NCBI GenBank assembly: GCA_934457415.1 | Contig: CAKSHM010000007.1 | Coordinates: 54,809-118,808, forward strand | DNA length: 64,000 nucleotides | DNA from: an uncultured Eubacteriales bacterium | Lineage (GTDB): Bacteria; Bacillota; Clostridia; Oscillospirales; Acutalibacteraceae | Direction: 5' to 3' | Shown here: positions 27,513-35,685 of the stretch, piece by piece | Layout: the number at the start of each line of letters is the position of its first letter | How positions within the stretch are numbered: position 1 is the first letter of the stretch | Notes under the pieces: model-generated | Databases searched by the model: none | Seen by the model: only the letters and a program-made list of their open reading frames with translations | Told to the model about the DNA's origin: nothing | Position numbers and translations under genes: made by a program

Positions 27513-28056
27513 TCCTGTTAATTATCTCGGCGGACATACCTTTGCAAAGCGAAGTTACTCTTAAAAGGTTATTTATCGCCGTTTCTTCCATTCCGTTCAT
27601 AAGCCAGCTTATCATAAGCCCGAAAATTTCGCACTTTATGAAATCGACGATTATCTTTCTGTCTGCTTCATCTACTGCGTCATCGGCAAAAACAGTTCTG
27701 ACATACATATTGACGGTGTGGTCACATAATTTCATAAGCTCGGCTTCAAATCTTTCGCGGTTTACCGAATTAAAGATATGATAAGCCGCCTTTTTATTCT
27801 TTATAGCAAATGAAAAGGCATAGTTAAAACATTCGTCAACCGAGTTTATCGAGGGGAATTTTTCTATAATCGCCTGTGTTTCCTCCCCGATTATTTCCTC
27901 TAAAAGAGACGGAATATCCTGAAAGTGATAATAAAAGGAGTTACGGTTTATTCCGCAGTCCTCAACGATATCTCTGACGCTTATTTTATTTAGCGGTTTT
28001 TCATTAAGCAATTTCATAAAAGACGCTTTTATAGCTTTTTGAGTAAAGTTTGCCAT
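27502..28056 (-). CDS. TetR/AcrR family transcriptional regulator
   Basis: A 184-residue regulator. The N-terminal helix-turn-helix reads ISVRDIVEDCGINRNSFYYH (about 24-43), the TetR signature, followed by a helical ligand-binding domain. It lies upstream of, and in the same direction as, the DUF308-MMPL-LxxG operon and is the likely local repressor. Its last codons and stop lie inside a repeat arm, so its C terminus may have been altered by that insertion. Confidence 0.9.
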   Translation of the reverse strand: MANFTQKAIKASFMKLLNEKPLNKISVRDIVEDCGINRNSFYYHFQDIPSLLEEIIGEETQAIIEKFPSINSVDECFNYAFSFAIKNKKAAYHIFNSVNRERFEAELMKLCDHTVNMYVRTVFADDAVDEADRKIIVDFIKCEIFGLMISWLMNGMEETAINNLLRVTSLCKGMSAEIINRIRQ

Positions 28057-28119
28057 CGGTTCGCTTCCCCTCTGCTTTTATCGTAGTGAATCAAGTTTAA
28101 CTGCGTTTTTGTTATACTG

Positions 28120-28148
28120 ATTATAACATACTTTTTTAAATTTTTCAA
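28120..28148 (-). promoter_or_regulatory. promoter of tetR
   Basis: TTGAAA (28143-28148), 17-base spacer, TATAAT (28120-28125) on the minus strand. Confidence 0.82.
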
Positions 28149-28156
28149 CAATGTTA

Positions 28157-28260
28157 AAAAGTAAAAGAGAGTCACTTTCGCGACTCTCTTTTACTTTTAA
28201 GGGGTTTGAGGAGAGAATTCCTAATTTTAGGAATTATACCTTCGAGGGTGCGGCTCCCTC
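28157..28260 (-). ncRNA. candidate small structured transcript between tetR and the M23 gene
   Basis: Minus-strand order: a GAGGG/CCCTC hairpin (28244-28248 with 28256-28260), a perfect 20-base palindrome with an 8-bp stem (28216-28235), then a 17-bp terminator-like hairpin (28157-28173 with 28182-28198) followed by TTTTT. The hairpin lies upstream of the tetR promoter and downstream of no gene on that strand. No convincing promoter for it was found. The rest of the 331-base gap between the two genes holds the tetR promoter and the M23 leader. Confidence 0.35.
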
Positions 28261-28387
28261 TCGGTACAAGTATATGATAACCGATAATTTTGTACTTTCT
28301 GTGAACGGACTTTTAATTTTTTAGGGAATATATATTAATAATTCTGTGCATAATAGAGATAAACAAGAAAAACAAGGAGAAATCAAA

Positions 28388-29092
28388 ATGAAATATACCG
28401 ATTATTCGCAAGCCAACAGCAAAAAAGCCAAAAAAAGTCTTTATACGGTTTTAGTGGGATGTATTGCGATTCTCGCAATTATTACAAGAATTACTGTAGG
28501 CAGCAATACAGAAAAAACTGCTCACGACAAGAAAAATATTTCATCATCCGATAACAGCGGCGCATATAATAACAGTAAGAAAGATAATTCCGTATCCTCC
28601 CCCGTAGAGCAAAAGGTTGACAGCGAGCCTTATACCGAACCGGCAAAGGCAGAGGTCAAGGAAAACAGCGTTCCGGCAAAGCCTGCGGCACAGACCTTCG
28701 TTTCGGCTGTTGACGGAACAGTAACAAAGGGTTACAGCGACACCGAATTACAGTATTCAAAAACCTTTGACGATATGCGTCTTCACACAGGAGCAGATAT
28801 TGCGGCACAAAAGGGCAGTAAAATAAAATCGGTTTCATCGGGTAAAGTAACAAATGTCGAAAACTCGCTTACAACGGGAAAAACCGTAACAATAGACCAC
28901 GGCTCCGTTACAGTTAAATACTGCGGACTTTCGACTGTCAATGTTGCCGCCGGCACAGCCGTAAATGCAGGAGATATAATCGGTCTTCTCGGCGATATTC
29001 CTTTCGAATGTGCAGACAGTTCTCATTTACACCTTGAGGTTTACAAGGATAACGCACCGGTTTCTCCGAACGAAATTCTTAACATTAAATAA
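28388..29092 (+). CDS. membrane-anchored M23 peptidase-like protein, possibly SpoIIQ-type
   Basis: A 234-residue protein with one N-terminal transmembrane helix (about 17-38), a low-complexity linker rich in Ser, Lys and Pro, and a C-terminal M23 (LytM) domain. HTGADIAA supplies the first His and Asp, HLHLEV the HxH motif, so zinc ligands look intact. The layout resembles SpoIIQ, the forespore side of the SpoIIQ-SpoIIIAH channel, but a general cell-wall endopeptidase is possible. I start at ATG 28388 because AAGGAG precedes it; a GTG at 28346 has no Shine-Dalgarno. Confidence 0.8.
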   Translation: MKYTDYSQANSKKAKKSLYTVLVGCIAILAIITRITVGSNTEKTAHDKKNISSSDNSGAYNNSKKDNSVSSPVEQKVDSEPYTEPAKAEVKENSVPAKPAAQTFVSAVDGTVTKGYSDTELQYSKTFDDMRLHTGADIAAQKGSKIKSVSSGKVTNVENSLTTGKTVTIDHGSVTVKYCGLSTVNVAAGTAVNAGDIIGLLGDIPFECADSSHLHLEVYKDNAPVSPNEILNIK

Positions 29093-29127
29093 AATGCCCT
29101 CGACTTAATCGCTTAGGGGCTGATTTT

Positions 29128-29166
29128 AAAAAGGACTGCCGAAATTTTTAACGGCAGTCCATTTTT
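29128..29166. terminator. bidirectional terminator between M23 gene and glyA
   Basis: 9-bp stem GGACTGCCG/CGGCAGTCC (29133-29141 with 29152-29160). ATTTTTAT follows on the plus strand and CTTTTTAA on the minus strand. It serves the two convergent genes. Confidence 0.88.
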
Positions 29167-29210
29167 ATCCTCCCTTGTCCTAAAGGAAGACTTTTCTATA
29201 TACTGATAAA

Positions 29211-30446
29211 TCAATAAATCGGGAATTTACCGCAAAGCTCACTTACCTCTTCCGATATTCTTGCCTTTGAGCCTTCATGGTCAAACACAGTATCGGCGAT
29301 CCAGCTTGCTATAATATCCATCTGTTTTTCTTTAAAGCCTCTGGTTGTAACGGCAGGAGTTCCTATTCTAAGTCCGCTCGTTACAAAAGGACTTAAGGTT
29401 TCATTAGGAATCGTATTCTTATTCGCCGTTATATGTACCTCGTCAAGATAAGCCTCAAGCTCTTTTCCGGTTATACCTGTTTTTGAAAGGTCAAGAAGCA
29501 TTAGGTGATTATCCGTACCGTTTGATACAATTCTTATTCCTCTGTTTTTAAGACCGTCGCAAAGTCTTGCGGCATTTTTGACTACCTGCTTCTGATACTC
29601 TTTGAATTCATCAGTCATTGCCTCACCCAAGGCTACCGCCTTAGCGGCGATTATGTGCATAAGCGGACCGCCCTGAGTTCCTGGGAATACAGCCTTATCA
29701 ATTGCCTTGGCAAGCTCCTCTTTGCATAGAATCATACCTCCGCGCGGGCCTCTTAATGTTTTATGAGTAGTAGTTGTTACAACATCCGCGTAAGGCACGG
29801 GAGAGGGATGAACACCTGCCGCGACAAGACCTGCTATATGAGCCATGTCCACCATTAAATATGCTCCTACGCTGTCGGCGATTTCCCTTATCCTTTTAAA
29901 GTCGATTATTCTCGAATATGCGCTCGCGCCTGCAATAATAAGCTTTGGCTTGCAATCAAGAGCAATTTCTTCCATTTTATCATAGTCAATGGTTTCGGTT
30001 TCGGGGTCTACGCCGTAAGGAACCACATTAAAATACTTTCCCGAAATATTAACGGGCGATCCGTGAGACAGATGTCCTCCCTGTGAGAGATTCATTCCCA
30101 TAACGGTATCCCCCGGATTTAAAAGCGCAAAGAAAACAGCAAGATTTGCATTTGCTCCGCAGTGGGGCTGAACATTGGCATGCTCCGCGCCGAAAAGCTT
30201 TTTTGCCCTTTCTCTCGCAATATCCTCAACAACATCAACATACTGACATCCGCCGTAATACCTCTTTGCGGGATAGCCCTCGGCATATTTATTGGTAAGA
30301 ATTCCGCCTGCCGCAAGAAGTACAGCTTTTGATACGATATTTTCCGAAGCAATAAGCTCGATATTTCCCCTCTGGCGGTTAAGCTCCTTTTCACATGCTG
30401 ATGCTACCTCACTGTCAAAAGAAGAAAGCTCTTCAAAAAAATTCAT
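29211..30446 (-). CDS. glyA: serine hydroxymethyltransferase
   Basis: PLP enzyme that converts serine plus tetrahydrofolate to glycine plus methylene-THF. The 411 residues include NRQRGNIELIASEN, GYPAKRYYGGC, the PLP-lysine motif TTTTHKTLRGPRGG (Lys in THK) and VTSGLRIGTPAVTTRG. Length and motifs are canonical. Transcribed alone, with promoter at 30486-30515 and terminator at 29128-29166. Confidence 0.98.
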   Translation of the reverse strand: MNFFEELSSFDSEVASACEKELNRQRGNIELIASENIVSKAVLLAAGGILTNKYAEGYPAKRYYGGCQYVDVVEDIARERAKKLFGAEHANVQPHCGANANLAVFFALLNPGDTVMGMNLSQGGHLSHGSPVNISGKYFNVVPYGVDPETETIDYDKMEEIALDCKPKLIIAGASAYSRIIDFKRIREIADSVGAYLMVDMAHIAGLVAAGVHPSPVPYADVVTTTTHKTLRGPRGGMILCKEELAKAIDKAVFPGTQGGPLMHIIAAKAVALGEAMTDEFKEYQKQVVKNAARLCDGLKNRGIRIVSNGTDNHLMLLDLSKTGITGKELEAYLDEVHITANKNTIPNETLSPFVTSGLRIGTPAVTTRGFKEKQMDIIASWIADTVFDHEGSKARISEEVSELCGKFPIY

Positions 30447-30485
30447 CCTTTTACCTACTTTCCTGATTTAAGAATTGTTTCCAAT

Positions 30486-30515
30486 ATAATAACATATATT
30501 TATTTTGTTTGTCAA
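30486..30515 (-). promoter_or_regulatory. glyA promoter
   Basis: On the minus strand TTGACA (30510-30515), 18-base spacer, TATTAT (30486-30491). Confidence 0.75.
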
Positions 30516-30670
30516 TGAAATAAAAAAACATTGTGTGCGCGTATTGAATACACTTTTTAGGCAGTATTTTAATTATTGTTAATTATTTTAACCTAAAACT
30601 TTTAAGTGATTAAAAAAATAAGTTTTTATGCCGATACATTAAAAAAAGTGTAGCATTTTTATGGTATTTA

Positions 30671-30679
30671 TGATAGAAT
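30671..30679 (+). promoter_or_regulatory. extended -10 promoter of the liv operon
   Basis: TGATAGAAT, an extended -10 (TGn plus TAGAAT at 30674-30679), 34 bases upstream of the liv lipoprotein ATG. No good -35 is visible, as is usual for extended -10 promoters. Shine-Dalgarno GGAGGG precedes the start. Confidence 0.55.
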
Positions 30680-30712
30680 ATTTTTATATTTAAAAACGGA
30701 GGGATTTTTCTA

Positions 30713-31978
30713 ATGAAAAAAATCGTAGCAATGCTGCTTTGCCTCGCAATGGCTCTTACCTGTCTCGCAGGCTGCGGCACAAAAAGTTCAGGCGGCAAGC
30801 TTACAGCCTATGTAATCGCAGAAAAAGGCGATACATATTCTTTAGGACTTGCCAACAACTTCAAAACTTCTTTTGAAGAACTCGGCGGAAAGGTTGTTAT
30901 GGAAACCTTCCCCACCAACACTACAAACTTCTCTGACTATTTACAGAAGGCTCTCGACAACAATGCGGATGTAATTTTCGCTCCTAACTCGACAACTGTT
31001 GCCGCAAACCTTCTTAAGAATGCAGACGACCTCGGAATTGAGTGCCCGATTCTCGCAGGAGATACTTGGGAATCTTCGGTTATCCTCGACGCTATAAAGG
31101 GAACCGATCTTGATGTATACTGCTCAACCTTCTTTGATGAGAACGATTCATCTTCCACCGCTGCTTCTGATTTTGTCAAGGGCTTTAAAAAGTGGCTCAA
31201 TGACAATAAAGATTATTATGAAATGAACGGCGGAAACGATATAATTGCCGCTGTGTCCGCTTTAGGATTTGACGCTTATAACGTTGCTCTTGCCGCAATC
31301 CGTGCTGCTGCAGAGGAAAAAGGCGCTGACCTTACATCCGTTGATGTTGCAAAGGCTTTGTGGACCCTTACTTATGAAAACGGCGTAGCAGGCAAAATTC
31401 AGTTTGATAAAAACGGCGACGCTATAAAAGACAGCGCTTATATCAAGAAAGCCGGAGACGGTAAATTTGAATTCAAAAAACTTCAGACCATAAAGAACGA
31501 CGCTGTTCAGGCTTCCGCTTTTGACTACGGCGACGCTCAGGGAATCAAGCTTGACACCGCAAACAAGAAAATAGTTGTCGGTGTTTATGAGCCTACTTCC
31601 GGAGCAAATGCCGCAGGCGGTAAGCAGGAGGTTATAGGAATTCAGTATGCAAACTCTCTTGATAACACCGTTGAAATTGCCGGTGAAAAGTATACTGTAG
31701 AGCTTTATGTCAGCGATAACGGCTCTTTAGAAGAAAATGCTGTTACGGCAGCTTCGAACATTGTAAGCAAGAAGGCTCTTATTTCTCTCGGCTCTTACGG
31801 CTCGGGTGTTTCCATTGCTGCCGCTAAGACCTTTGAAGCAGCCTGCATGCCCGCTATCGGTATCTCCTGCACAAATGCTTCTGTTACAGAAGGAAACAAC
31901 TATTATTTCCGTACTTGTTTCCTTGATCCTTTCCAGGGTTCTGTAATGGCTAAATTTGCATGGGATTTAGTAAAATAA
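30713..31978 (+). CDS. livJ: branched-chain amino acid ABC transporter substrate-binding lipoprotein, circularly permuted
   Basis: A 421-residue lipoprotein. The signal peptide ends in the lipobox LAGC (18-21). What follows is not the usual N terminus: residues 29-265 (LTAYVIAEKGDTYSLGL ... ADVIFAP ... LGFDAYN) are the second lobe and C-terminal part of a LivJ-type protein. Residues 286-421 (IVVGVYEPTSGANAAGGKQE ... SLGSYGSGVSIAAA ... CFLDPFQGSVMAKFAW) are the canonical mature N-terminal third. The protein ends where a normal LivJ would continue into the segment now at residue 29. The order is therefore a circular permutation with no part missing. Codon frame is open throughout. It is followed by livH, livM, livG and livF. 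Confidence 0.88.
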   Translation: MKKIVAMLLCLAMALTCLAGCGTKSSGGKLTAYVIAEKGDTYSLGLANNFKTSFEELGGKVVMETFPTNTTNFSDYLQKALDNNADVIFAPNSTTVAANLLKNADDLGIECPILAGDTWESSVILDAIKGTDLDVYCSTFFDENDSSSTAASDFVKGFKKWLNDNKDYYEMNGGNDIIAAVSALGFDAYNVALAAIRAAAEEKGADLTSVDVAKALWTLTYENGVAGKIQFDKNGDAIKDSAYIKKAGDGKFEFKKLQTIKNDAVQASAFDYGDAQGIKLDTANKKIVVGVYEPTSGANAAGGKQEVIGIQYANSLDNTVEIAGEKYTVELYVSDNGSLEENAVTAASNIVSKKALISLGSYGSGVSIAAAKTFEAACMPAIGISCTNASVTEGNNYYFRTCFLDPFQGSVMAKFAWDLVK

Positions 31979-31992
31979 TTAAAATTTAATTT

Positions 31993-32028
31993 GTAAGTAC
32001 GGTAGGAATTACCTGCCGTACTTTTTGT
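31993..32028 (+). terminator. intercistronic terminator/attenuator between livJ and livH
   Basis: 12-bp stem with one G-T pair (31995-32006 with 32012-32023), then TTTT. In ABC operons such partial terminators keep the binding protein in excess over the membrane parts. Confidence 0.75.
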
Positions 32029-32046
32029 ATTGAAAGGTTTATTTAT

Positions 32047-32928
32047 ATGAATATTGTTCCTTACCTGATAAGAGGCCTTGCAACCGGCGGACAGTTTGCG
32101 CTTGTTGCTATCGGCTACACTATGGTTTACGGTATTCTGAAGCTCATTAACTTTGCACACGGCGATTTGTTCATGGTTTCCGGCATAATGCTTATTTATC
32201 TTGCGGCCGATTTCCCGACAATGCCTATATGGGTGTCGGTTGCGGTTATGATTATTCTTACCGTATTTATAGGTTTCTTAATTGAAAAATGCGCTTATTC
32301 TCCCCTGCGTCAGGCACCGAGAATGTCGGTAATGATTTCGGCGATAGGCGTTTCTTATCTTTTGCAGAATCTTGTCTGCTACATAACCGGCGGACTTTCA
32401 AAGCAGTTCCCTGATATTCCCGTTATAAGCGACAGTATCCGTCTTTTCGGTGTAAAAGACAAGCTTGCGGTATTTATTTCGCCGATTGTCGCTATTGTTT
32501 TAACCGCGCTTTTGGTCATTGTAATAAATCACACGAAGTTCGGAATGTCAATGCGGGCAGTCTCAAAGGATTTTGAAACCTCTCAGCTTATGGGAATTAA
32601 AATTAACAATGTTATTTCGGTTACCTTTGCCATAGGCGCTTTCCTTGCCGCAGTAGGCTCGGTTTTATATTTTGCAAAGAATACCGGTATTAACCATCTC
32701 GCGGGCTCAACTCCCGGAATCAAAGCTTTTATAGCCGCAGTTGTCGGAGGAATAGGCTCAGTCCCCGGAGCGGTTGTAGGCGCGCTTCTGATAGGCGTTA
32801 TCGAAAGCTTATCTAAAGCCTTCGGTCTTGCGGATTTCAGTGACGTAATTTCATTTGCGTTACTTATAATTATTCTTGTTGTTAAGCCTACGGGCATATT
32901 CGGCGAAAAAACCACGGAGAAGGTGTAA
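32047..32928 (+). CDS. livH: branched-chain amino acid ABC transporter permease LivH
   Basis: A 293-residue inner-membrane permease with about eight helices. YTMVYGILKLINFAHGDLFM is the LivH signature near the N terminus, and the EAA-like segment with GIKAFIAAVVGGIGSVPGAV is near the C terminus. It pairs with LivM to form the channel. The gene follows the binding-protein gene after the attenuator and is 3 bases from livM. Confidence 0.95.
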   Translation: MNIVPYLIRGLATGGQFALVAIGYTMVYGILKLINFAHGDLFMVSGIMLIYLAADFPTMPIWVSVAVMIILTVFIGFLIEKCAYSPLRQAPRMSVMISAIGVSYLLQNLVCYITGGLSKQFPDIPVISDSIRLFGVKDKLAVFISPIVAIVLTALLVIVINHTKFGMSMRAVSKDFETSQLMGIKINNVISVTFAIGAFLAAVGSVLYFAKNTGINHLAGSTPGIKAFIAAVVGGIGSVPGAVVGALLIGVIESLSKAFGLADFSDVISFALLIIILVVKPTGIFGEKTTEKV

Positions 32929-32931
32929 GAA

Positions 32932-34032
32932 ATGAGAAAAGGTATTTTTAATAAAAGAACTCTTTGCAATCTTGCCTTCATCGCTTTATTGCTTATCAGT
33001 CTTGTTGTAATTCAGTTTACCGTTCCCGAGACCTCTATGTGGTTTTCGGTTTTAAGAAAAGTATGCACATTTTCTCTCGCTGCGGTTTCCATGAATCTAC
33101 TTAACGGATTTACGGGGCTTTTCTCGCTCGGACAGGCAGGTTTCATGCTTCTCGGCGCTTATGCCTATGCGATTTTCACGATTCCCGTCTCTTCAAGAAC
33201 CGCCGTTTTCAGAAATTACGGCGACAGCCTGATTCAGTTTCAGCTTCCGCTCGTTGTAGGTATACTTATTGCAGGAATAGTTGCGGCATTTTTCGCTTTT
33301 CTTGTAGGTCTTCCCGTTTTAAGACTTAAAAGCGACTATCTTGCAATCGCTACTCTCGGATTTGCGGAAATCGTCCGCGGTCTTGTCCAGCTTACGCAGT
33401 TTGGTCCTTTAACAAACGGACCCGATCCTATAAACTGCTTTACCGCTCCTAAAAACATTCTTGTTTATGTAGCGATAGCGGGAATATGTATTTTTATCAT
33501 AATTCTTATGATAAATTCAACCTACGGAAGAGCCTTCAAGGCTATCCGCGACGATGAGGTTGCCGCGGAGGCAATGGGAATAAATCTTGCCAGACACAAA
33601 CAGATTTCGTTTGTTACAAGTTCATTTTTCTGCGGAATAGCGGGTGCCATGCTTGCAATGTGCAATACGAGTGTTTCCTCCGTTTCGTTCACTTCAAGTA
33701 TGACCTATCAGATACTTCTCGTTGTTGTTATCGGCGGAATAGGCTCGGTATCGGGATCTGTAATCGCTGCGTTTATCTATTATGCGAGCAGCGAATGGTG
33801 GCTTAAATTTTTGGATGTTGAAACCTTTACCAAAGCAGGAACAAAAATTCCGCTTTTAGGACCGGGTTTTAGAATGGTTGTATTCTCCGTTCTTATAATG
33901 ATCGTTGTTCTTTTCTTCAGAAAAGGCATTATGGGCTCAAGAGAAATTTCTGTTTATGACGATCTGGTTAAATTCGGCAGATTTATTACCGGAAAAAACC
34001 GCAGGCAAAAAGCAAAGGACGGTGAGAACTGA
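32932..34032 (+). CDS. livM: branched-chain amino acid ABC transporter permease LivM
   Basis: A 366-residue permease. NLLNGFTGLFSLGQAGFMLL is the LivM signature, LKSDYLAIATLGFAEIVRGL is the conserved mid segment, and the coupling region contains AIRDDEVAAEAMGIN and ILLVVVIGGIGSVSGSV. The C-terminal tail is basic. It overlaps livG by 1 base. Confidence 0.95.
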   Translation: MRKGIFNKRTLCNLAFIALLLISLVVIQFTVPETSMWFSVLRKVCTFSLAAVSMNLLNGFTGLFSLGQAGFMLLGAYAYAIFTIPVSSRTAVFRNYGDSLIQFQLPLVVGILIAGIVAAFFAFLVGLPVLRLKSDYLAIATLGFAEIVRGLVQLTQFGPLTNGPDPINCFTAPKNILVYVAIAGICIFIIILMINSTYGRAFKAIRDDEVAAEAMGINLARHKQISFVTSSFFCGIAGAMLAMCNTSVSSVSFTSSMTYQILLVVVIGGIGSVSGSVIAAFIYYASSEWWLKFLDVETFTKAGTKIPLLGPGFRMVVFSVLIMIVVLFFRKGIMGSREISVYDDLVKFGRFITGKNRRQKAKDGEN

Positions 34033-34874
34033 TGGCAGAGCATGTTTTAAAGGTTGAAAATCTTACAATGCAGTTCGGCGGCGTTATAGCCGTAAACAAT
34101 TTTTCAATGGAAGTAAACAAGGGTGAAACAGTTGCTCTTATCGGCCCTAACGGAGCCGGAAAAACCACTGCATTCAATGCTATCACCGGAATTTACGAGC
34201 CGACAAACGGCGCGATATATTTTAATGACGAATTAGTTATAGAAAACCATCCTCAGGGCAAAATGAAAAAGCTCTATGCAGGAGAAAATTTCGGAAAATA
34301 CAAAAAGGTCATTTCTAAAACTCCCGATAAGCTTACTAAGCTTGGAATGGCAAGAACCTTTCAGAATATCCGTCTTTTCAAATCAATGACGGTTTTTGAA
34401 AATGTTCTTACCGCAAAGCATTTAAGAAGAACCTCAAATCTGTTCACTGCGACCTTCAAGCTGAATTATAAGGAAGAGGAAAAAATGCGGCAGGAAACTC
34501 TTGACCTTTTAAAGCTTGTAGACCTTTTGGACGTCAAGGACGAAATAGCCACATCTTTGCCCTACGGAAAGCAAAGAAAGCTTGAAATTGCCCGTGCGCT
34601 TGCGACCGAGCCTACGCTGTTGCTTTTAGACGAGCCCGCCGCCGGAATGAATCCTCAGGAAACGGAAGAGCTTACGGAGTTTATCAATTTTATTCGTTCA
34701 AAATTCGATTTGTCGATTTTGCTTATTGAGCATCACATGAATCTTGTAATGGATATTTCCGACAGAATTTATGTTATTGACTTCGGTAAAGAAATAGCAG
34801 AAGGCGTCCCTGCCGAAATTCAGTCCGACAAACGCGTTATTGACGCATATCTGGGGGTTGCAGAAGATGAGTGA
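34032..34874 (+). CDS. livG: branched-chain amino acid ABC transporter ATP-binding protein LivG
   Basis: A 280-residue ABC ATPase. Walker A is GPNGAGKTT, Walker B LLLLDEPAAGMNP and the switch His lies in LLIEHHMNLVM. The signature region reads LPYGKQRKLEIARAL, the LivG variant of LSGGQ. A longer insert of about 25 residues (QGKMKKLYAGENFGKYKKV) lies between Walker A and the Q-loop. Overlaps livF by 8 bases. Confidence 0.95.
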   Translation: MAEHVLKVENLTMQFGGVIAVNNFSMEVNKGETVALIGPNGAGKTTAFNAITGIYEPTNGAIYFNDELVIENHPQGKMKKLYAGENFGKYKKVISKTPDKLTKLGMARTFQNIRLFKSMTVFENVLTAKHLRRTSNLFTATFKLNYKEEEKMRQETLDLLKLVDLLDVKDEIATSLPYGKQRKLEIARALATEPTLLLLDEPAAGMNPQETEELTEFINFIRSKFDLSILLIEHHMNLVMDISDRIYVIDFGKEIAEGVPAEIQSDKRVIDAYLGVAEDE

Positions 34875-35583
34875 GAAAATTCTTGAAATAAAAGATTTAA
34901 GCGTCAATTTCGGCGGAATAAAGGCTGTAAACGATATTTCCTTTTATGTTGAAAAGGGTAAAATAATAACCCTTATCGGCGCTAACGGCGCTGGTAAGTC
35001 AACAATTTTGCGTTCAATCGCAGGTACGGTCAAGCCGAAAAACGGAGAAATTATTTTTGAAGACGAAAATATTTTAGGTCTGTCTCCCGACAAAATAGTT
35101 TCAAGAGGAGTAACTTTAGTTCCCGAGGGCAGAAAAGTGTTCCCTAACCTTACGGTTCTTGAAAACCTAAAGATAGGCGCATATTTAAGAAAGGACAATC
35201 TTTCCGACGATATCGAATATATTTATTCTCTTTTCCCCCGTCTAAAAGAGCGACACTGGCAGCTTGCAGGAACTCTTTCGGGCGGAGAACAGCAAATGCT
35301 TGCCGTCGGCAGAGCGCTGATGGCGAGACCTAAGCTTATCATGATGGATGAGCCTTCTTTAGGACTTGCTCCGTTGGTTGTTAAGGATATTTTCAATATC
35401 ATAAAAACAATAAATGAAAGCGGTATAACGGTTCTTCTTATCGAACAGAACGCGAACATGGCTCTCAAAATCGCAGATTACGGCTTTGTTATCGAAACCG
35501 GAAATATTATACTTTCGGGAACAGGCGAAGAGCTTTTAAAGAATGAATCCGTTAAAGAGGCTTATCTTGGAAAAAGTAAATAA
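34867..35583 (+). CDS. livF: branched-chain amino acid ABC transporter ATP-binding protein LivF
   Basis: A 238-residue ABC ATPase. Walker A is GANGAGKST, signature LSGGEQQML, Walker B LIMMDEPSLGLAP and the final His position is Gln (LLIEQNANMAL), as is usual for LivF. The start at ATG 34867 (MSEKILEIKDL) overlaps the livG stop and fits family length; an upstream in-frame TTG would add nine residues without support. Last gene of the liv operon. Confidence 0.95.
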   Translation: MSEKILEIKDLSVNFGGIKAVNDISFYVEKGKIITLIGANGAGKSTILRSIAGTVKPKNGEIIFEDENILGLSPDKIVSRGVTLVPEGRKVFPNLTVLENLKIGAYLRKDNLSDDIEYIYSLFPRLKERHWQLAGTLSGGEQQMLAVGRALMARPKLIMMDEPSLGLAPLVVKDIFNIIKTINESGITVLLIEQNANMALKIADYGFVIETGNIILSGTGEELLKNESVKEAYLGKSK

Positions 35584-35627
35584 AAAAGATTAAAAAATAT
35601 AAAACAGGTTTTGATTTTCGACAGAAC

Positions 35628-35672
35628 ATAAAAAGCTCTTCTCGGTATTTTTCCGAGAAGAGCTTTTTTTAA
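35628..35672. terminator. bidirectional terminator between livF and degV
   Basis: 15-bp stem (35631-35645 with 35653-35667), loop TATTTTT, flanked by T on the plus strand and by TTTTATG on the minus strand. Confidence 0.9.
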
Positions 35673-35685
35673 TATAAATTTAAGC

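Noticed and set aside
28346..28387. GTG start extending the M23 protein by 14 residues
   Set aside because: No Shine-Dalgarno before the GTG, while AAGGAG precedes the ATG at 28388; the extension also reads through that Shine-Dalgarno.
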